Source: Variovorax sp. PBS-H4
GTDB lineage: Bacteria > Pseudomonadota > Gammaproteobacteria > Burkholderiales > Burkholderiaceae_C
Direction of reading: 5' to 3'
DNA length: 64,000 nt
NCBI RefSeq assembly: GCF_901827205.1
Contig: NZ_LR594675.1
Span: forward strand, 372,001 to 436,000
Under the pieces are notes generated by a model. The model made no database searches and was not told where the DNA came from. It saw only the letters and a list, made by a program, of their open reading frames with translations. Every line of letters starts with the position of its first letter. Position 1 is the stretch's first letter. Positions 8,878-17,216 of the stretch are shown here, piece after piece. The position numbers and the translations under genes are program-made.

Positions 8878-10509
8878 TCAGGGGGCGGCAAACAGCATGG
8901 GTGCCGCGGCACCGGCGGGCGACTGCGCGGCGCCGGTCCTTTCGGCCAGGACGGCGCGCAGGGCTCGGCCATCCAGTCCCGGATGCTCGCTGCCCGCTCG
9001 TTCCAGGATCTCGCCGGCGAGCGTTCGCAGCTGCTCGGCCGAGGCGCGCATCCGCGCCTGGAACGCCGCGTCGTCCAGCCGGTCGCCCAGGCTGCGGTTG
9101 AGTTCGGCAAACCACGGCAGCGCGGCCTGGTCCAGCATCACGGCCGGGTTGCGCTTGGCGCTCTTTTCCGACCAGGCACGCAGGAAGTCCTGCATCGCGA
9201 AGTTCAGGTGCTGGCAGTGCTGCAGCTCCTCGCGCAGGCTGCCGAGCAGCGCCAGGTCGGTGAGCCGCTGCTGGAAGAAGATCTGCGAGAGCACACCCCA
9301 GTAGTAGGTGTAGTCCCAGATGACCTTTACCGGCAGCACCTCCGGGTCGCCGAAGAGGGCGTACTGGTCGGTGTAGAGCGCGAGCGTGCTCTCGTAGAAG
9401 GAATGGTAGATCTGGTCGTACAGCCGGGCGCGCGCCTCCACCGAGTGCCCGGCGCGATCGTGCGCGATGAGGTCGGTGATGTAGGTGTTGCTCATCGCGA
9501 TGAAGTCGCTGCCCGGCGAGTAGAAGGGGTCGAGGAAGAGTCCCGCCTCGCCGGTCAATGCCCAGCGTTGCCCCGAGAACACCTGCTTGCAGCCGTAGGA
9601 GAAATCGCGAAAGAAGGCGAAGTCCTGCAGCAGATGCCGCTTGCCGTCGAGCTCGTCGAAAAGGCGCGGCTGCCAGGTGCGCAGCCACGCCATCGCCTTG
9701 TCGAAGCTGTCCATGGCGTCGAGCGGATGCTGCCGCGGGTCGGCCACGATGCCGACCGAATGGGAGCCCGAAGCCAGCGGGATGAGCCAGACCCAGTACC
9801 CTGTCCCGACGAGGTGGTTGGTCGACAGCCACCGAGCCTGCGGCTCGCAGCGCTCACGCCATTCGGCGCTGTCGGACCAGTGGTCGATGGTGATGCGCTC
9901 GCCGATGCGGAACCAGACCGCGTTGCACACATGCGCATTGGATTGCGCGAGCCCCAGCTTGCGCTTGAGCAGGCCGGCGCGGCCGCAGGCGTCGACCAGC
10001 CATCGTGCGTGGACGACGTGCGTTTCGCCGTCGTGCGTCCATTCGAGCCGGTGCGGCGCATGGGCATCCTCGGCCAGCTCGATGCGGCGCACCAGTGCGT
10101 CGTCGGTGAAGCGCACGCCGGCCCGCGTGGCTTCCCTGGCCAGGTAGTTCTCGAAGATGCCGCGGTCGATCTGGTAGCTGGGCACCGAGAGGTAGCGGCT
10201 GGAGCCGATCTCGGTCACCTGGTCGATGTCGCGCCGGCCCTCGCTGAAGAAGAAGCGAAAGCCGAACTTGCGCAAGTGGGCGTCGTGCAGGTGGGCCTTC
10301 AGGCCCAGCACCGTGTCGAAGTAATGGGCGCCGATCTCGACCGAAGACTCGCCGACCTTGTGCGTGGCATGCGGTACCGGATGCGCGCGGCGCTCCAGCA
10401 CCGCCACGTCGATGTCCCCGAAGCGGCGCTTGAGCTGCAGCGCGAGCGTGAGTCCCCCGAGCCCTCCCCCCATGATGACAACATCGTGGTGGGAGGACGT
10501 GGTCTCCAC
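8878..10509 (-). CDS. Flavin-dependent halogenase-like FAD oxidoreductase
   Basis: A 543-residue FAD protein. Residues 10-19 form the Rossmann GxGxxG (MGGGLGGL). HKVGESS holds Lys51, at the place where flavin-dependent halogenases carry the catalytic lysine region. WVWLIP at residues 239-244 (bases 9778-9795) fits the WxWxIP signature considered diagnostic of flavin-dependent halogenases. The FAD pocket motif GEAGLFLDPFYSPGSDF is also typical. It is probably cytoplasmic and may act on a carrier-bound phenolic or polyene substrate, because it is the last gene of an operon with two ketosynthase-type genes. A reductase acting on an isoprenoid or polyketide is the main alternative. Spacing to the upstream gene is 6 bases. 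No dedicated flavin reductase is nearby. Confidence 0.8.
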   Translation of the reverse strand: METTSSHHDVVIMGGGLGGLTLALQLKRRFGDIDVAVLERRAHPVPHATHKVGESSVEIGAHYFDTVLGLKAHLHDAHLRKFGFRFFFSEGRRDIDQVTEIGSSRYLSVPSYQIDRGIFENYLAREATRAGVRFTDDALVRRIELAEDAHAPHRLEWTHDGETHVVHARWLVDACGRAGLLKRKLGLAQSNAHVCNAVWFRIGERITIDHWSDSAEWRERCEPQARWLSTNHLVGTGYWVWLIPLASGSHSVGIVADPRQHPLDAMDSFDKAMAWLRTWQPRLFDELDGKRHLLQDFAFFRDFSYGCKQVFSGQRWALTGEAGLFLDPFYSPGSDFIAMSNTYITDLIAHDRAGHSVEARARLYDQIYHSFYESTLALYTDQYALFGDPEVLPVKVIWDYTYYWGVLSQIFFQQRLTDLALLGSLREELQHCQHLNFAMQDFLRAWSEKSAKRNPAVMLDQAALPWFAELNRSLGDRLDDAAFQARMRASAEQLRTLAGEILERAGSEHPGLDGRALRAVLAERTGAAQSPAGAAAPMLFAAP

Positions 10510-10515
10510 GGCGCG

Positions 10516-11325
10516 TCAGCCCCGGGGTTCCAGCCGCAGCCGCAGCGACAGCCGGGCGCCGAGCGGCAGGTCCAGCGAGTCGGTTTCGGCACGCGCCAGC
10601 GCGTGGAAGAAGGGGAGTGCGTCGGACATGGCGTTGGCCTGCAGCGGCACGGCCGCCTGCGGGAGCGGCCGTTGCGGCGCCGGCGTGCCGGCGGCCAGCG
10701 ACCAGTCGAACGCCGCCACCGTGCGCTCCGTTCGGGTGGGTGCGACCACCAGGGCCACGGCCAGCAGCTCGCTGCTTTCGATCACCGAGCCCAATGCCCC
10801 GACGGATGGGATGTCGAAGCCGGCCAGCAGCACCGCCTGCTGATCGGCCGCGCACTGCGTCGAAGCTTCGAGCAGGCCGGCCGCGAAGCTGTGCTCGTAG
10901 GCCGCCAGCGAGTTGCTCGCGGCCGTGCAGCCGGTGCCGATGGTCCAGTAGCCGACGGCAGCGTTGTGCACCGAGTTGTGGAACTTGATCGGCGACAGCA
11001 CCTTGGGGTCGTTCGCCAGCGTGGCGCACATGTAGTCGTTGATGCCCAGGTCGCCGTGCGCCGACGCGAACACGCACGGCAGGTCCTTCGCGGCACGGCC
11101 CGAAGTTTCGACCGCGGCGGCCGCGACCTCCAGCGCCAGCGCGACTGTGTCGGGTGCGCGCCGCCGCTCGGCCGGGGCCAGCATCTGCGGCGAGGGCCGC
11201 TTGGCCGGAGGGTCGGCCGGTGCAGCCTCGCCGCGGAAGACCGCGCGGGCGACGTTCCAGCCGGGCAGCGTGGAAGCCCAGAAAGCAGGGCCTTCGATGT
11301 AGAGGGTGGGCGTTGCCGGGTTCAT
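10516..11325 (-). CDS. Beta-ketoacyl synthase chain-length-factor-like protein
   Basis: A 269-residue protein of the ketosynthase N-terminal-like family (PF13723 type), found as chain-length factor in aryl polyene, xanthomonadin and flexirubin clusters. It has a thiolase-like half domain with HNSVHNAAVGYWTIG and GTGCTAASNSL, where Cys133 sits in the place of the ketosynthase nucleophile. The second half, with the two catalytic histidines, is absent, which suggests a partner role rather than independent condensation. The ATG at 11325 overlaps the stop of the upstream ketosynthase (ATGA), a mark of translational coupling and a probable heterodimer. The longer open frame upstream lies over the ketosynthase in another frame and is not coding. 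Confidence 0.8.
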   Translation of the reverse strand: MNPATPTLYIEGPAFWASTLPGWNVARAVFRGEAAPADPPAKRPSPQMLAPAERRRAPDTVALALEVAAAAVETSGRAAKDLPCVFASAHGDLGINDYMCATLANDPKVLSPIKFHNSVHNAAVGYWTIGTGCTAASNSLAAYEHSFAAGLLEASTQCAADQQAVLLAGFDIPSVGALGSVIESSELLAVALVVAPTRTERTVAAFDWSLAAGTPAPQRPLPQAAVPLQANAMSDALPFFHALARAETDSLDLPLGARLSLRLRLEPRG

Positions 11326-12521
11326 GCCGCGGTCCCCTTGCCGAACACCAGCGCGCAGTTGTTGCCGCCGAAGCCGAAGGAATTGGAAAGCGCACGGCGC
11401 ACCTCGCCGCGCGCGGGCTCCAGCCGGATCTGCGGGCCGCAGCCGGGGTCGAGCACGCCAGTGTTGACGGTGCCCGGCATCAGCCCGCACTCGATGGCGA
11501 GCAGGCTGATCACGGCCTCTACGATGCCCGCCGCGCCCAGCGTGTGGCCGGTGAAGCCCTTGGTCGAGCTGGCATGGGTGCCCGGGGGGAAGCGGCGAGC
11601 CACCAGGGCGCCCTCGACCTCGTCGTTCTTGGCGCTGGCCGTGCCGTGCATGTTGATGTAGTCGATGTCCTCCGCAGCCAGCCCGGCACGCGCCAGCGCG
11701 TCGTCGAGCGCGCGCTCGGCGCCCAGGCCCTCGGGATGCGGCGTAGACATGTGGTGCGCGTCGCTGGCTTCGCCGTAGCCCAGCAGCTCCAGCCGGCCCG
11801 GGCCGCGCTCGAGCAGCGCGAAGCCGGCGGCCTCGCCCAGGCTGATGCCGTTGCGCTCCGCATCGAAGGGGCGGCAGGGCTCGGGCGAGACCAGCTCGAG
11901 CGAGTTGAAGCCGAACAGCACGCTGCCGCAGAGCGTGTCCACCCCGCCGACCACGGCCGCATCCACCAGGCCCAGTCGGATCAGCCGTTCCGCCGAGGCG
12001 AAGACCTTGGCGCTGGACGAGCATGCGGTAGAGAGGGTCTCGGCCGGCCCTTCGAGGCCCAGCGCTTCCTGCACGAACATCGTGAGCGAATGCGGCGTGT
12101 GCACCCGGGGCCTGCGCTGCTCCGCCGTGAAGCGGCCGTCGGCATCGAGCTGGGTGTAGGCAAGCTCGGTCTCGCCGATGCTCGATGTCGAGGTGCCGAG
12201 GATCAGCGCGATGCGTGCCGGGCCATGGCGTTCGCGCGCCGCCGCCACTGCCTCGATGAAGCCGTCGGCCTGCAGCCCGAGCCAGGCCAGGCGGTTGTTG
12301 CGGCAGTCCCAGCCCGCCAGGTCCTCAGGCAGGCTGATCTCTTCGAGGCCGTCGACGCGGCCGATCCAGGTGGGCAGGGGCGTGGCGCCGAAGTCGTTGG
12401 CGCGCAGGCCGCTCGTGGATTGCTCAAGCGCGCTTAGCAGGGGTTGCTTGCCGACGCCAACGGCCGAGGTCGCAGTGAAAGCGCTGATCTGGAGGGGTGG
12501 GATGCGGGAAGGAAGCGGCAC
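11322..12521 (-). CDS. Beta-ketoacyl-ACP synthase (FabF-like)
   Basis: A 399-residue decarboxylating condensing enzyme. The complete Cys-His-His triad is visible: Cys167 in STACSSSAK, His292 in NMHGTASAKND and His326 in KGFTGHTLGAAG, and the glycine-rich end FGFGGNNCALVF is present. It would extend an ACP-bound chain with malonyl-ACP. It differs from a housekeeping FabF by its divergent N terminus and by its coupling to a chain-length-factor gene and a halogenase. This is the first gene of the three-gene operon. No acyl carrier protein, ketoreductase or dehydratase is adjacent, so the pathway must draw these from elsewhere. Confidence 0.88.
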   Translation of the reverse strand: MPLPSRIPPLQISAFTATSAVGVGKQPLLSALEQSTSGLRANDFGATPLPTWIGRVDGLEEISLPEDLAGWDCRNNRLAWLGLQADGFIEAVAAARERHGPARIALILGTSTSSIGETELAYTQLDADGRFTAEQRRPRVHTPHSLTMFVQEALGLEGPAETLSTACSSSAKVFASAERLIRLGLVDAAVVGGVDTLCGSVLFGFNSLELVSPEPCRPFDAERNGISLGEAAGFALLERGPGRLELLGYGEASDAHHMSTPHPEGLGAERALDDALARAGLAAEDIDYINMHGTASAKNDEVEGALVARRFPPGTHASSTKGFTGHTLGAAGIVEAVISLLAIECGLMPGTVNTGVLDPGCGPQIRLEPARGEVRRALSNSFGFGGNNCALVFGKGTAA

Positions 12522-12604
12522 GATGGGCGGTGATGCGAAGCGTGAAAAACGTCACAGCCTACCAGCTACTTCGACAGTCGCGTGGGCGTGAATGTCCTAC
12601 GGCC

Positions 12605-13045
12605 CTACAAGGTGCCGAGGTGCGCCTGGGCCGCCTTGGCGAGCCGGGCATCGAAAGTGGCGAGCGGCGCCTTGAGCTCGGCGGCCAGCCAGAGATAGGC
12701 GGCGCTGTAAGCGGTGAGCTCGTAGCGCGCTGCCAGTTCGTACTGCGCCACCGGATCGACCGGGTGAAGCTCGATGTCGGAGGCGGCGTAGTCGCGCAGC
12801 ATCTGCGCAATGACTTCGGCCGGCTCATTCGAACGACGCTTTTCGAGCGCGACGTTCACGATGTCGTGGTCGAGCACGTTGGGCGCATGCAGGCTGCGGC
12901 CGGCCAGCCGCGCCAGTGCACCTTCGCGTGGCGGCTCGTTGAAGAGGATGGCGCTCATCGCGCTGCAATCGACCACCATCGGTGGGCGCTTGCCGAAGGG
13001 CGCCGGCGGCTCGGCGACGTAGAAGGCCTTGGTCGCTGCGCTCAC
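12605..13045 (-). CDS. PIN-domain (VapC/FitB-type) toxin, possibly degenerate
   Basis: A 146-residue PIN-fold protein. MVVDCSAM carries the first acidic residue (Asp26), VLDHDIVNVALEKRR has Asp61 in the place of the usual Glu, and ATFDARL carries the last Asp (132). The third conserved acid, normally Asp in a YDAxYLxLA helix, is replaced: here it is YSAAYLWLA with Ser114. Active family members cleave RNA with a metal cluster built from these acids, so activity may be reduced or lost. The first 22 residues precede the fold, and the internal ATG at 12979 is an alternative start. It follows its antitoxin on the same strand after 58 bases. Confidence 0.8.
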   Translation of the reverse strand: MSAATKAFYVAEPPAPFGKRPPMVVDCSAMSAILFNEPPREGALARLAGRSLHAPNVLDHDIVNVALEKRRSNEPAEVIAQMLRDYAASDIELHPVDPVAQYELAARYELTAYSAAYLWLAAELKAPLATFDARLAKAAQAHLGTL

Positions 13046-13103
13046 GAGGCAGGCCCCACTCCGCCCGCTGCGGTATTGCTCGGTTCGGCAGCGGCCCGGC
13101 AGC

Positions 13104-13421
13104 TCATTTGATCAGGCCCTTGGCGCGAAGGATCTCCAGAGCGTCTGGCGCGCCGCGAGCAGGCTCGGGGTGCCGCGACCGGATTTCGGCCGCGATCTGC
13201 TCGATCGGCTTGCCGCCCCGCCGCATGACGGGATAGCCGTTCCACCCGACGCTGACGGCGCCCGGGCGCGGCATGGGGGCCGGCGGCGGCGCCGGCTCCT
13301 GGAACGCCTGCTCGAGCAGGGCCATCAGCTCACCCTGCAAGGACCGATGATTGCGCGCCGCCCGCTGGCGCAGCCGCTCGGCAAGATCTTCTGGTACGTC
13401 CTTGATCGACAGATTAACCAC
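13104..13421 (-). CDS. FitA-like ribbon-helix-helix antitoxin
   Basis: A 105-residue protein. The N terminus MVNLSIKDVPEDLAERLRQR followed by AARNHRSLQGEL matches the ribbon-helix-helix domain of FitA/VapB antitoxins, which bind their own promoter and neutralise the PIN toxin. The middle is rich in proline and the C terminus, about residues 75-105, probably wraps the toxin. The start is GTG at 13421 with a strong GGAGG a few bases upstream. It lies 21 bases after the AmpG stop on the same strand, so it may have its own promoter inside the permease gene or be read through from it. Confidence 0.82.
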   Translation of the reverse strand: MVNLSIKDVPEDLAERLRQRAARNHRSLQGELMALLEQAFQEPAPPPAPMPRPGAVSVGWNGYPVMRRGGKPIEQIAAEIRSRHPEPARGAPDALEILRAKGLIK

Positions 13422-13442
13422 GTTGCCTCCGAAATGGAGCCA

Positions 13443-14801
13443 TTATGGCGCCACTTCGGTCGCCACATGCGGCTTCCGTGCCGGGGCATTTCGTGCTGCC
13501 AACCCGACCAGGAGTAGCACAGGCACGCCGAGCGCCGCCGTGCCCGTGAAGAAGGCGTGATAGCCGTAGGCATCGACAAACGCCCCGGAATAGCCAGCGA
13601 TGAACTTGGGGAGCAGCAGCATCAGCGAACTGAACAGCGCGTACTGCGTGGCAGAGTAGCTGACGTTGGTCAGGCTCGACAGGTAGGCGATGAAGGCAGC
13701 CGAGGCGATGCCCCCTGCCAGATTGTCGGCCGACACCACGAGCACCAGTGCCGTCAGGTCGTGTCCTCGGCTGGCGAGCGCGGCGAACAGCAGATTGCTG
13801 GCGGCACTGAGCACCGCGCCCAGCATCAACACCCGCATCACGCCCAGCCGCATCGAGAGCACGCCGCCCACGAAGGCACCGGCCAGCGTCATCACCACGC
13901 CGTAGATTTTGCTGACGGTCGCCACTTCGTCCTTGGTGAAGCCCATGTCGACGTAGAACGGGTTGGCCATGATGCCCATCACCACGTCGCTGATGCGGTA
14001 CACCGCGATCAGCGCGAGGATCAATGCCGCCTGCCAGCGATAGCGGCGGAAGAAGTCGGCAAAGGGCTCGATGACCACGCTCTCCAGCCACTCCGCCGCG
14101 TTCTTCGCCTTCGGCAGCGCCACGCGTGCCGGCTCCGGCGACAGCAGCACCGTGATCACGCCCACCGCCATCGATGCCGCCATCGCGAGGTAGGCCGTCT
14201 TCCAGGCGCCGTCCTGGTAGCCGGTACTGCCGGCGAGCTCGGCCCAGGCCGCGATCCAGAGCACGCCCGCGCCGGCCCAGATCATCGCGAGACGGTAGCC
14301 CGTCTGGTAGGCCGCTGCCAGCGCAGCCTGCTTGCGCGTGGCCGCCGATTCGATGCGGAAGGCGTCCAGCGCAATGTCTTGTGTCGCCGAGCCGAAGGCC
14401 ACCAGCAGCGCGCACCACACCAGCGGCGGGAGGCCGGCACGGGGATCGTTGAAGGCCATGCCGACCAGGCCGGCAGACACGATCAGCTGCGCCAGCAGCA
14501 GCCAGCCGCGTCGCCGCCCCAGCAGCGTGGTCAGCGGCGGCACCGGCAGCCGGTCGACCAGCGGCGCCCATACCCACTTGAAGCCGTAGGCCAGGCCGAC
14601 CCAGCTCAGGTAGCCGATGGTCGTGCGGTCGATGCCGGCCTCGCGCAGCCGGAAGCTGAGCGTTCCCAGCACCAGCAGCAGAGGCAGGCCCGCGGAGAAG
14701 CCCAGCGCGAGCATGCGCAGCGTCGCGGGTTCGAGGTACACCTTGAGCGCATCGCGCCAGGGCAGGGCGGGGGAATTCTGGTCGGCCGGGGGTGCGGACA
14801 T
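13443..14801 (-). CDS. AmpG-like major facilitator permease
   Basis: A 452-residue membrane protein with about 12 hydrophobic segments and AmpG-family features: LGFSAGLPLLLVLGTL near the start, TTIGYLSWVGLAYGFKWVWAPLVDR, and FGSATQDIALDAFRI, the conserved TQDIAxDA box. AmpG imports anhydromuropeptides (GlcNAc-anhydroMurNAc-peptides) for cell-wall recycling and AmpC induction signalling. The ATG at 14801 is used; the open frame further upstream runs antisense to the M48 peptidase. Only 36 bases separate this start from the divergent peptidase start, so the promoters must overlap the neighbouring genes. No ampC or ampR lies nearby. Confidence 0.85.
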   Translation of the reverse strand: MSAPPADQNSPALPWRDALKVYLEPATLRMLALGFSAGLPLLLVLGTLSFRLREAGIDRTTIGYLSWVGLAYGFKWVWAPLVDRLPVPPLTTLLGRRRGWLLLAQLIVSAGLVGMAFNDPRAGLPPLVWCALLVAFGSATQDIALDAFRIESAATRKQAALAAAYQTGYRLAMIWAGAGVLWIAAWAELAGSTGYQDGAWKTAYLAMAASMAVGVITVLLSPEPARVALPKAKNAAEWLESVVIEPFADFFRRYRWQAALILALIAVYRISDVVMGIMANPFYVDMGFTKDEVATVSKIYGVVMTLAGAFVGGVLSMRLGVMRVLMLGAVLSAASNLLFAALASRGHDLTALVLVVSADNLAGGIASAAFIAYLSSLTNVSYSATQYALFSSLMLLLPKFIAGYSGAFVDAYGYHAFFTGTAALGVPVLLLVGLAARNAPARKPHVATEVAP

Positions 14802-14837
14802 GAAGTTGATCTTTTGAGGCTCTCTTATTATTCCCGC

Positions 14838-15662
14838 ATGTGTCTGCACTGCCCCTCCCGCTCCGGCCCTTGGCGCGGCCGTCGCGCGTTCCTGCTGGCC
14901 GCTGCCGCGGCGGCCGCCCCGGCCGTGGCGCAGGTGGAGGTGGGCAAGGCCTCCGTTGCCCGCAACCTGGTGCCGGCTGAAAACGTGGAGCAGGCCGGCG
15001 TCCAGCAGTACGGCGAACTGCTGGCGCAGGCCAAGGCCAAGGGCGCGCTGGCCGAGGCCGGCAATGCGCAGTTGCAGCGCCTGCGCGCCATTGCGGCGCG
15101 CATCATCCCCTTCGCAGCCCAATGGAACGAACGGGCTGCACGCTGGAAGTGGGAGGTCAATCTCATCGGCAGCAAGCAGATCAACGCCTTCTGCATGCCG
15201 GGCGGCAAGATCGCCTTCTTTACCGGCATCCTCGACCAGCTCAAGCTCACCGACGACGAGGTCGCGATGGTCATGGGCCACGAGATGGCGCACGCCCTGC
15301 GCGAGCATGCACGCGCGCGCCTGGCCAAGAGCGCGGGCACGGGCGCCGCGCTGTCGATCGGAGCGCAGCTGCTGGGCCTGGGCCAGGCAGGCGATCTCGC
15401 GGCGCGGGCCGGCACGCAACTGCTCACGCTCAAGTTCAGCCGCAGCGACGAGACCGATGCAGACCTGGTCGGGCTCGAGCTCGCCGCGCGCGCCGGGTAC
15501 AACCCGCAAGCGGCCGTATCGCTGTGGAAGAAGATGGGACAGGCCTCCAAGAGCCAGGGCGGATTGAGCTTTTTGTCGACCCACCCGAGCGGGACCGACC
15601 GCATCGCCAAGCTCGAGGCCAACGTGCCCAAGGTCGAAGCGCTTTATCGCGCGGCCAAATGA
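14838..15662 (+). CDS. M48-family zinc metallopeptidase
   Basis: A 274-residue exported peptidase. The N terminus has an RR pair followed by an alanine-rich hydrophobic stretch ending AVAQ, a signal peptide with some resemblance to Tat signals. The active site is HEMAH at residues 148-152, and the third zinc ligand is the Glu in SDETDADLVGL. GGKIAFFTGIL and the C-terminal STHPSGTDRI are further M48 marks (LoiP/YcaL/BepA-type). It probably degrades or helps assemble misfolded envelope proteins. ATG at 14838 was chosen because it is the first codon giving the signal peptide; the open frame before it lies antisense to the AmpG-like gene. Confidence 0.9.
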   Translation: MCLHCPSRSGPWRGRRAFLLAAAAAAAPAVAQVEVGKASVARNLVPAENVEQAGVQQYGELLAQAKAKGALAEAGNAQLQRLRAIAARIIPFAAQWNERAARWKWEVNLIGSKQINAFCMPGGKIAFFTGILDQLKLTDDEVAMVMGHEMAHALREHARARLAKSAGTGAALSIGAQLLGLGQAGDLAARAGTQLLTLKFSRSDETDADLVGLELAARAGYNPQAAVSLWKKMGQASKSQGGLSFLSTHPSGTDRIAKLEANVPKVEALYRAAK

Positions 15663-15805
15663 GGCATGCGCCGCCGGCCGCTCGCGCCTTTGCAGGATCG
15701 GGCAAGAAGCGTCCCAGAATCGGCTACCGCCTGTCGCCTGCTCGTTCCTAGACTCGTTCCAGTCCTCGCCGCATCTGCGCCGGGGTCTTCATCCAGGAGC
15801 GCAAC

Positions 15806-16243
15806 ATGTCGGGAATTCAGGGCAAGGTCGTCGCCATCACCGGTGCCAGCGGCCGCATCGGCCAAGCCGTGGCCAGAGTGCTGGCGCAGCGCGGCGCCAA
15901 GGTGATGCTGGGCGCGCGTGGCATCGGCCGCTTGAACGCGCTCGCCAGGGAGATCGTCCAGGCGGGCGGCTCGGCGCACTACCAGGTGCTCGACGTCACG
16001 CAGCGCGCGAGCATGCAGTGCTTCATCGACGAGGCGTACGAGGTCTTCGGCCGCGTCGACGTGATGGTCCATGCGGCTGCGTCGGCCCCTGCCGCCTGCA
16101 CCGAGGGGCGCTCGGTGCGCGCCGTCTCTGCGCCCGACGCCATCGAGCGCGCCATCGCATTCGCGATCGAGCAGCCGCCCGAACCGAGCGCGGGTGGAGG
16201 CAGCTTCGCCGGTCTTGCTTCTCTCGCCCTCAGTCCGCAGTGA
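15806..16243 (+). pseudogene. Short-chain dehydrogenase with internal deletion
   Basis: The 145-residue frame starts like a classical SDR: KVVAITGASGRIGQAVARVL (NAD(P)-binding, GASGRIG instead of the usual GASSGIG) and YQVLDVTQRASMQCFIDEAY. The fold then stops at about residue 92 (VDVMVHAAA). What follows, SAPDAIERAIAFAIEQP, resembles the C-terminal end of full-length (about 245-residue) SDRs. The missing block of about 100 residues includes the NAG motif, the catalytic Ser and the YxxxK. The frame is intact, so a short protein could be made, but it cannot be a dehydrogenase. Its 3' end overlaps the convergent Bug gene by 14 bases. Confidence 0.75.
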
Positions 16244-17192
16244 TGCCGCCGCGCTGAACCACGCCGGCCCAGCGCTGTGCGTCCTTCGCCATGAGCTCCT
16301 TGAACTCGTTGGGGCCCGAGCTCGCCGGCACCATGCCCTGCGACTCGAAGGCGGTTGCGACCTCGGGCTGCTTCAGCACCGCGGCGATCTCCTTGTTGAG
16401 ACGCGCCACCACTGCGCCGGGTGTCCCCTTGGGCGCCAGCACCCCGTACCACATGTCGACGTTGCCTCCCTTGATGCCGGCCTCGGCCAGGGTCGGGACA
16501 TCGGGCAGCTGCGCCAGCCGCTTGTCGCTGCCGGTCGCGATTGCCTTCAGCTTGCCGGCCTGGATGTGCTGAAGCGCCACGTGCACCGGCAGGAACATGT
16601 AGTCGATGCGCCCGCCCAGCAGGTCGGTCACCGCGCCAGCCGTGCCCTTGTAGGGCACGTGCAGCATTTCGGTGCCGGTGCTCTGAAGCAACAGCGCCAT
16701 CGACAGGTGGTGCGGCGTGCCGACGCCTGGCGTGGCATAGGTGAGCTTGCCGGGATGGGCCTTGGCCTCCGCCACCACCTGGGCCACCGAGGTGGTCTTC
16801 TGCACATTCGGATTGGTCACGAGCAGCAGCGTGCCCCAGGAGGTGAGCGATACCGGCGTGAAGTCGTTCAGCGGGTCATAGGCCAGCGACTTGTAGAGGC
16901 TCTTGTTCATGACCAGCGTGTTGACCTGCACCAGCAGCGTGTAGCCGTCGGGCTTGGCGCGCGCCACCTTCTCGCTGCCGATATTGCCGCTCGCGCCGGC
17001 CACGTTGTCGACCACCACCGGCTGGCCCAGCACAGCCGGCAGCCGGGCCGAGAGCTGGCGTGCGATCAGGTCGATGCCCGTGCCGGGCGTGTAGGGCACC
17101 ACCAGCGTGATCGGCTGGTCGGGCCAGGCTTGGGCGCCCGCGGCGCTGGCTGCCATCAGCACGGTGGCAAGGAACTTTTTGATTGGACGCAT
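16230..17192 (-). CDS. Bug-family (TctC-type) periplasmic solute-binding protein
   Basis: A 320-residue secreted binding protein. The signal peptide MRPIKKFLATVLMAASAAGA ends at about AQA-WPDQP. The family's first strand, PITLVVPYTPGTGIDLIARQ, and the ligand-loop signatures VVDNVAGASGNIGSEKVA and YATPGVGTPHHLSMALL are clear. Bug proteins bind carboxylates or amides and are very numerous in Comamonadaceae; most lack dedicated TctAB membrane partners, as here. It lies 24 bases downstream of the FAD monooxygenase on the same strand, suggesting that its ligand is that enzyme's substrate or a related aromatic acid. Confidence 0.9.
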   Translation of the reverse strand: MRPIKKFLATVLMAASAAGAQAWPDQPITLVVPYTPGTGIDLIARQLSARLPAVLGQPVVVDNVAGASGNIGSEKVARAKPDGYTLLVQVNTLVMNKSLYKSLAYDPLNDFTPVSLTSWGTLLLVTNPNVQKTTSVAQVVAEAKAHPGKLTYATPGVGTPHHLSMALLLQSTGTEMLHVPYKGTAGAVTDLLGGRIDYMFLPVHVALQHIQAGKLKAIATGSDKRLAQLPDVPTLAEAGIKGGNVDMWYGVLAPKGTPGAVVARLNKEIAAVLKQPEVATAFESQGMVPASSGPNEFKELMAKDAQRWAGVVQRGGITAD

Positions 17193-17216
17193 GGCTTGTC
17201 TCCGTCGGGCTTGTTG

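Noticed and set aside
8875..11661. 928-codon plus-strand open frame
   Set aside because: It runs antisense through the halogenase, chain-length-factor and ketosynthase genes, and long antisense frames are expected at this GC content.
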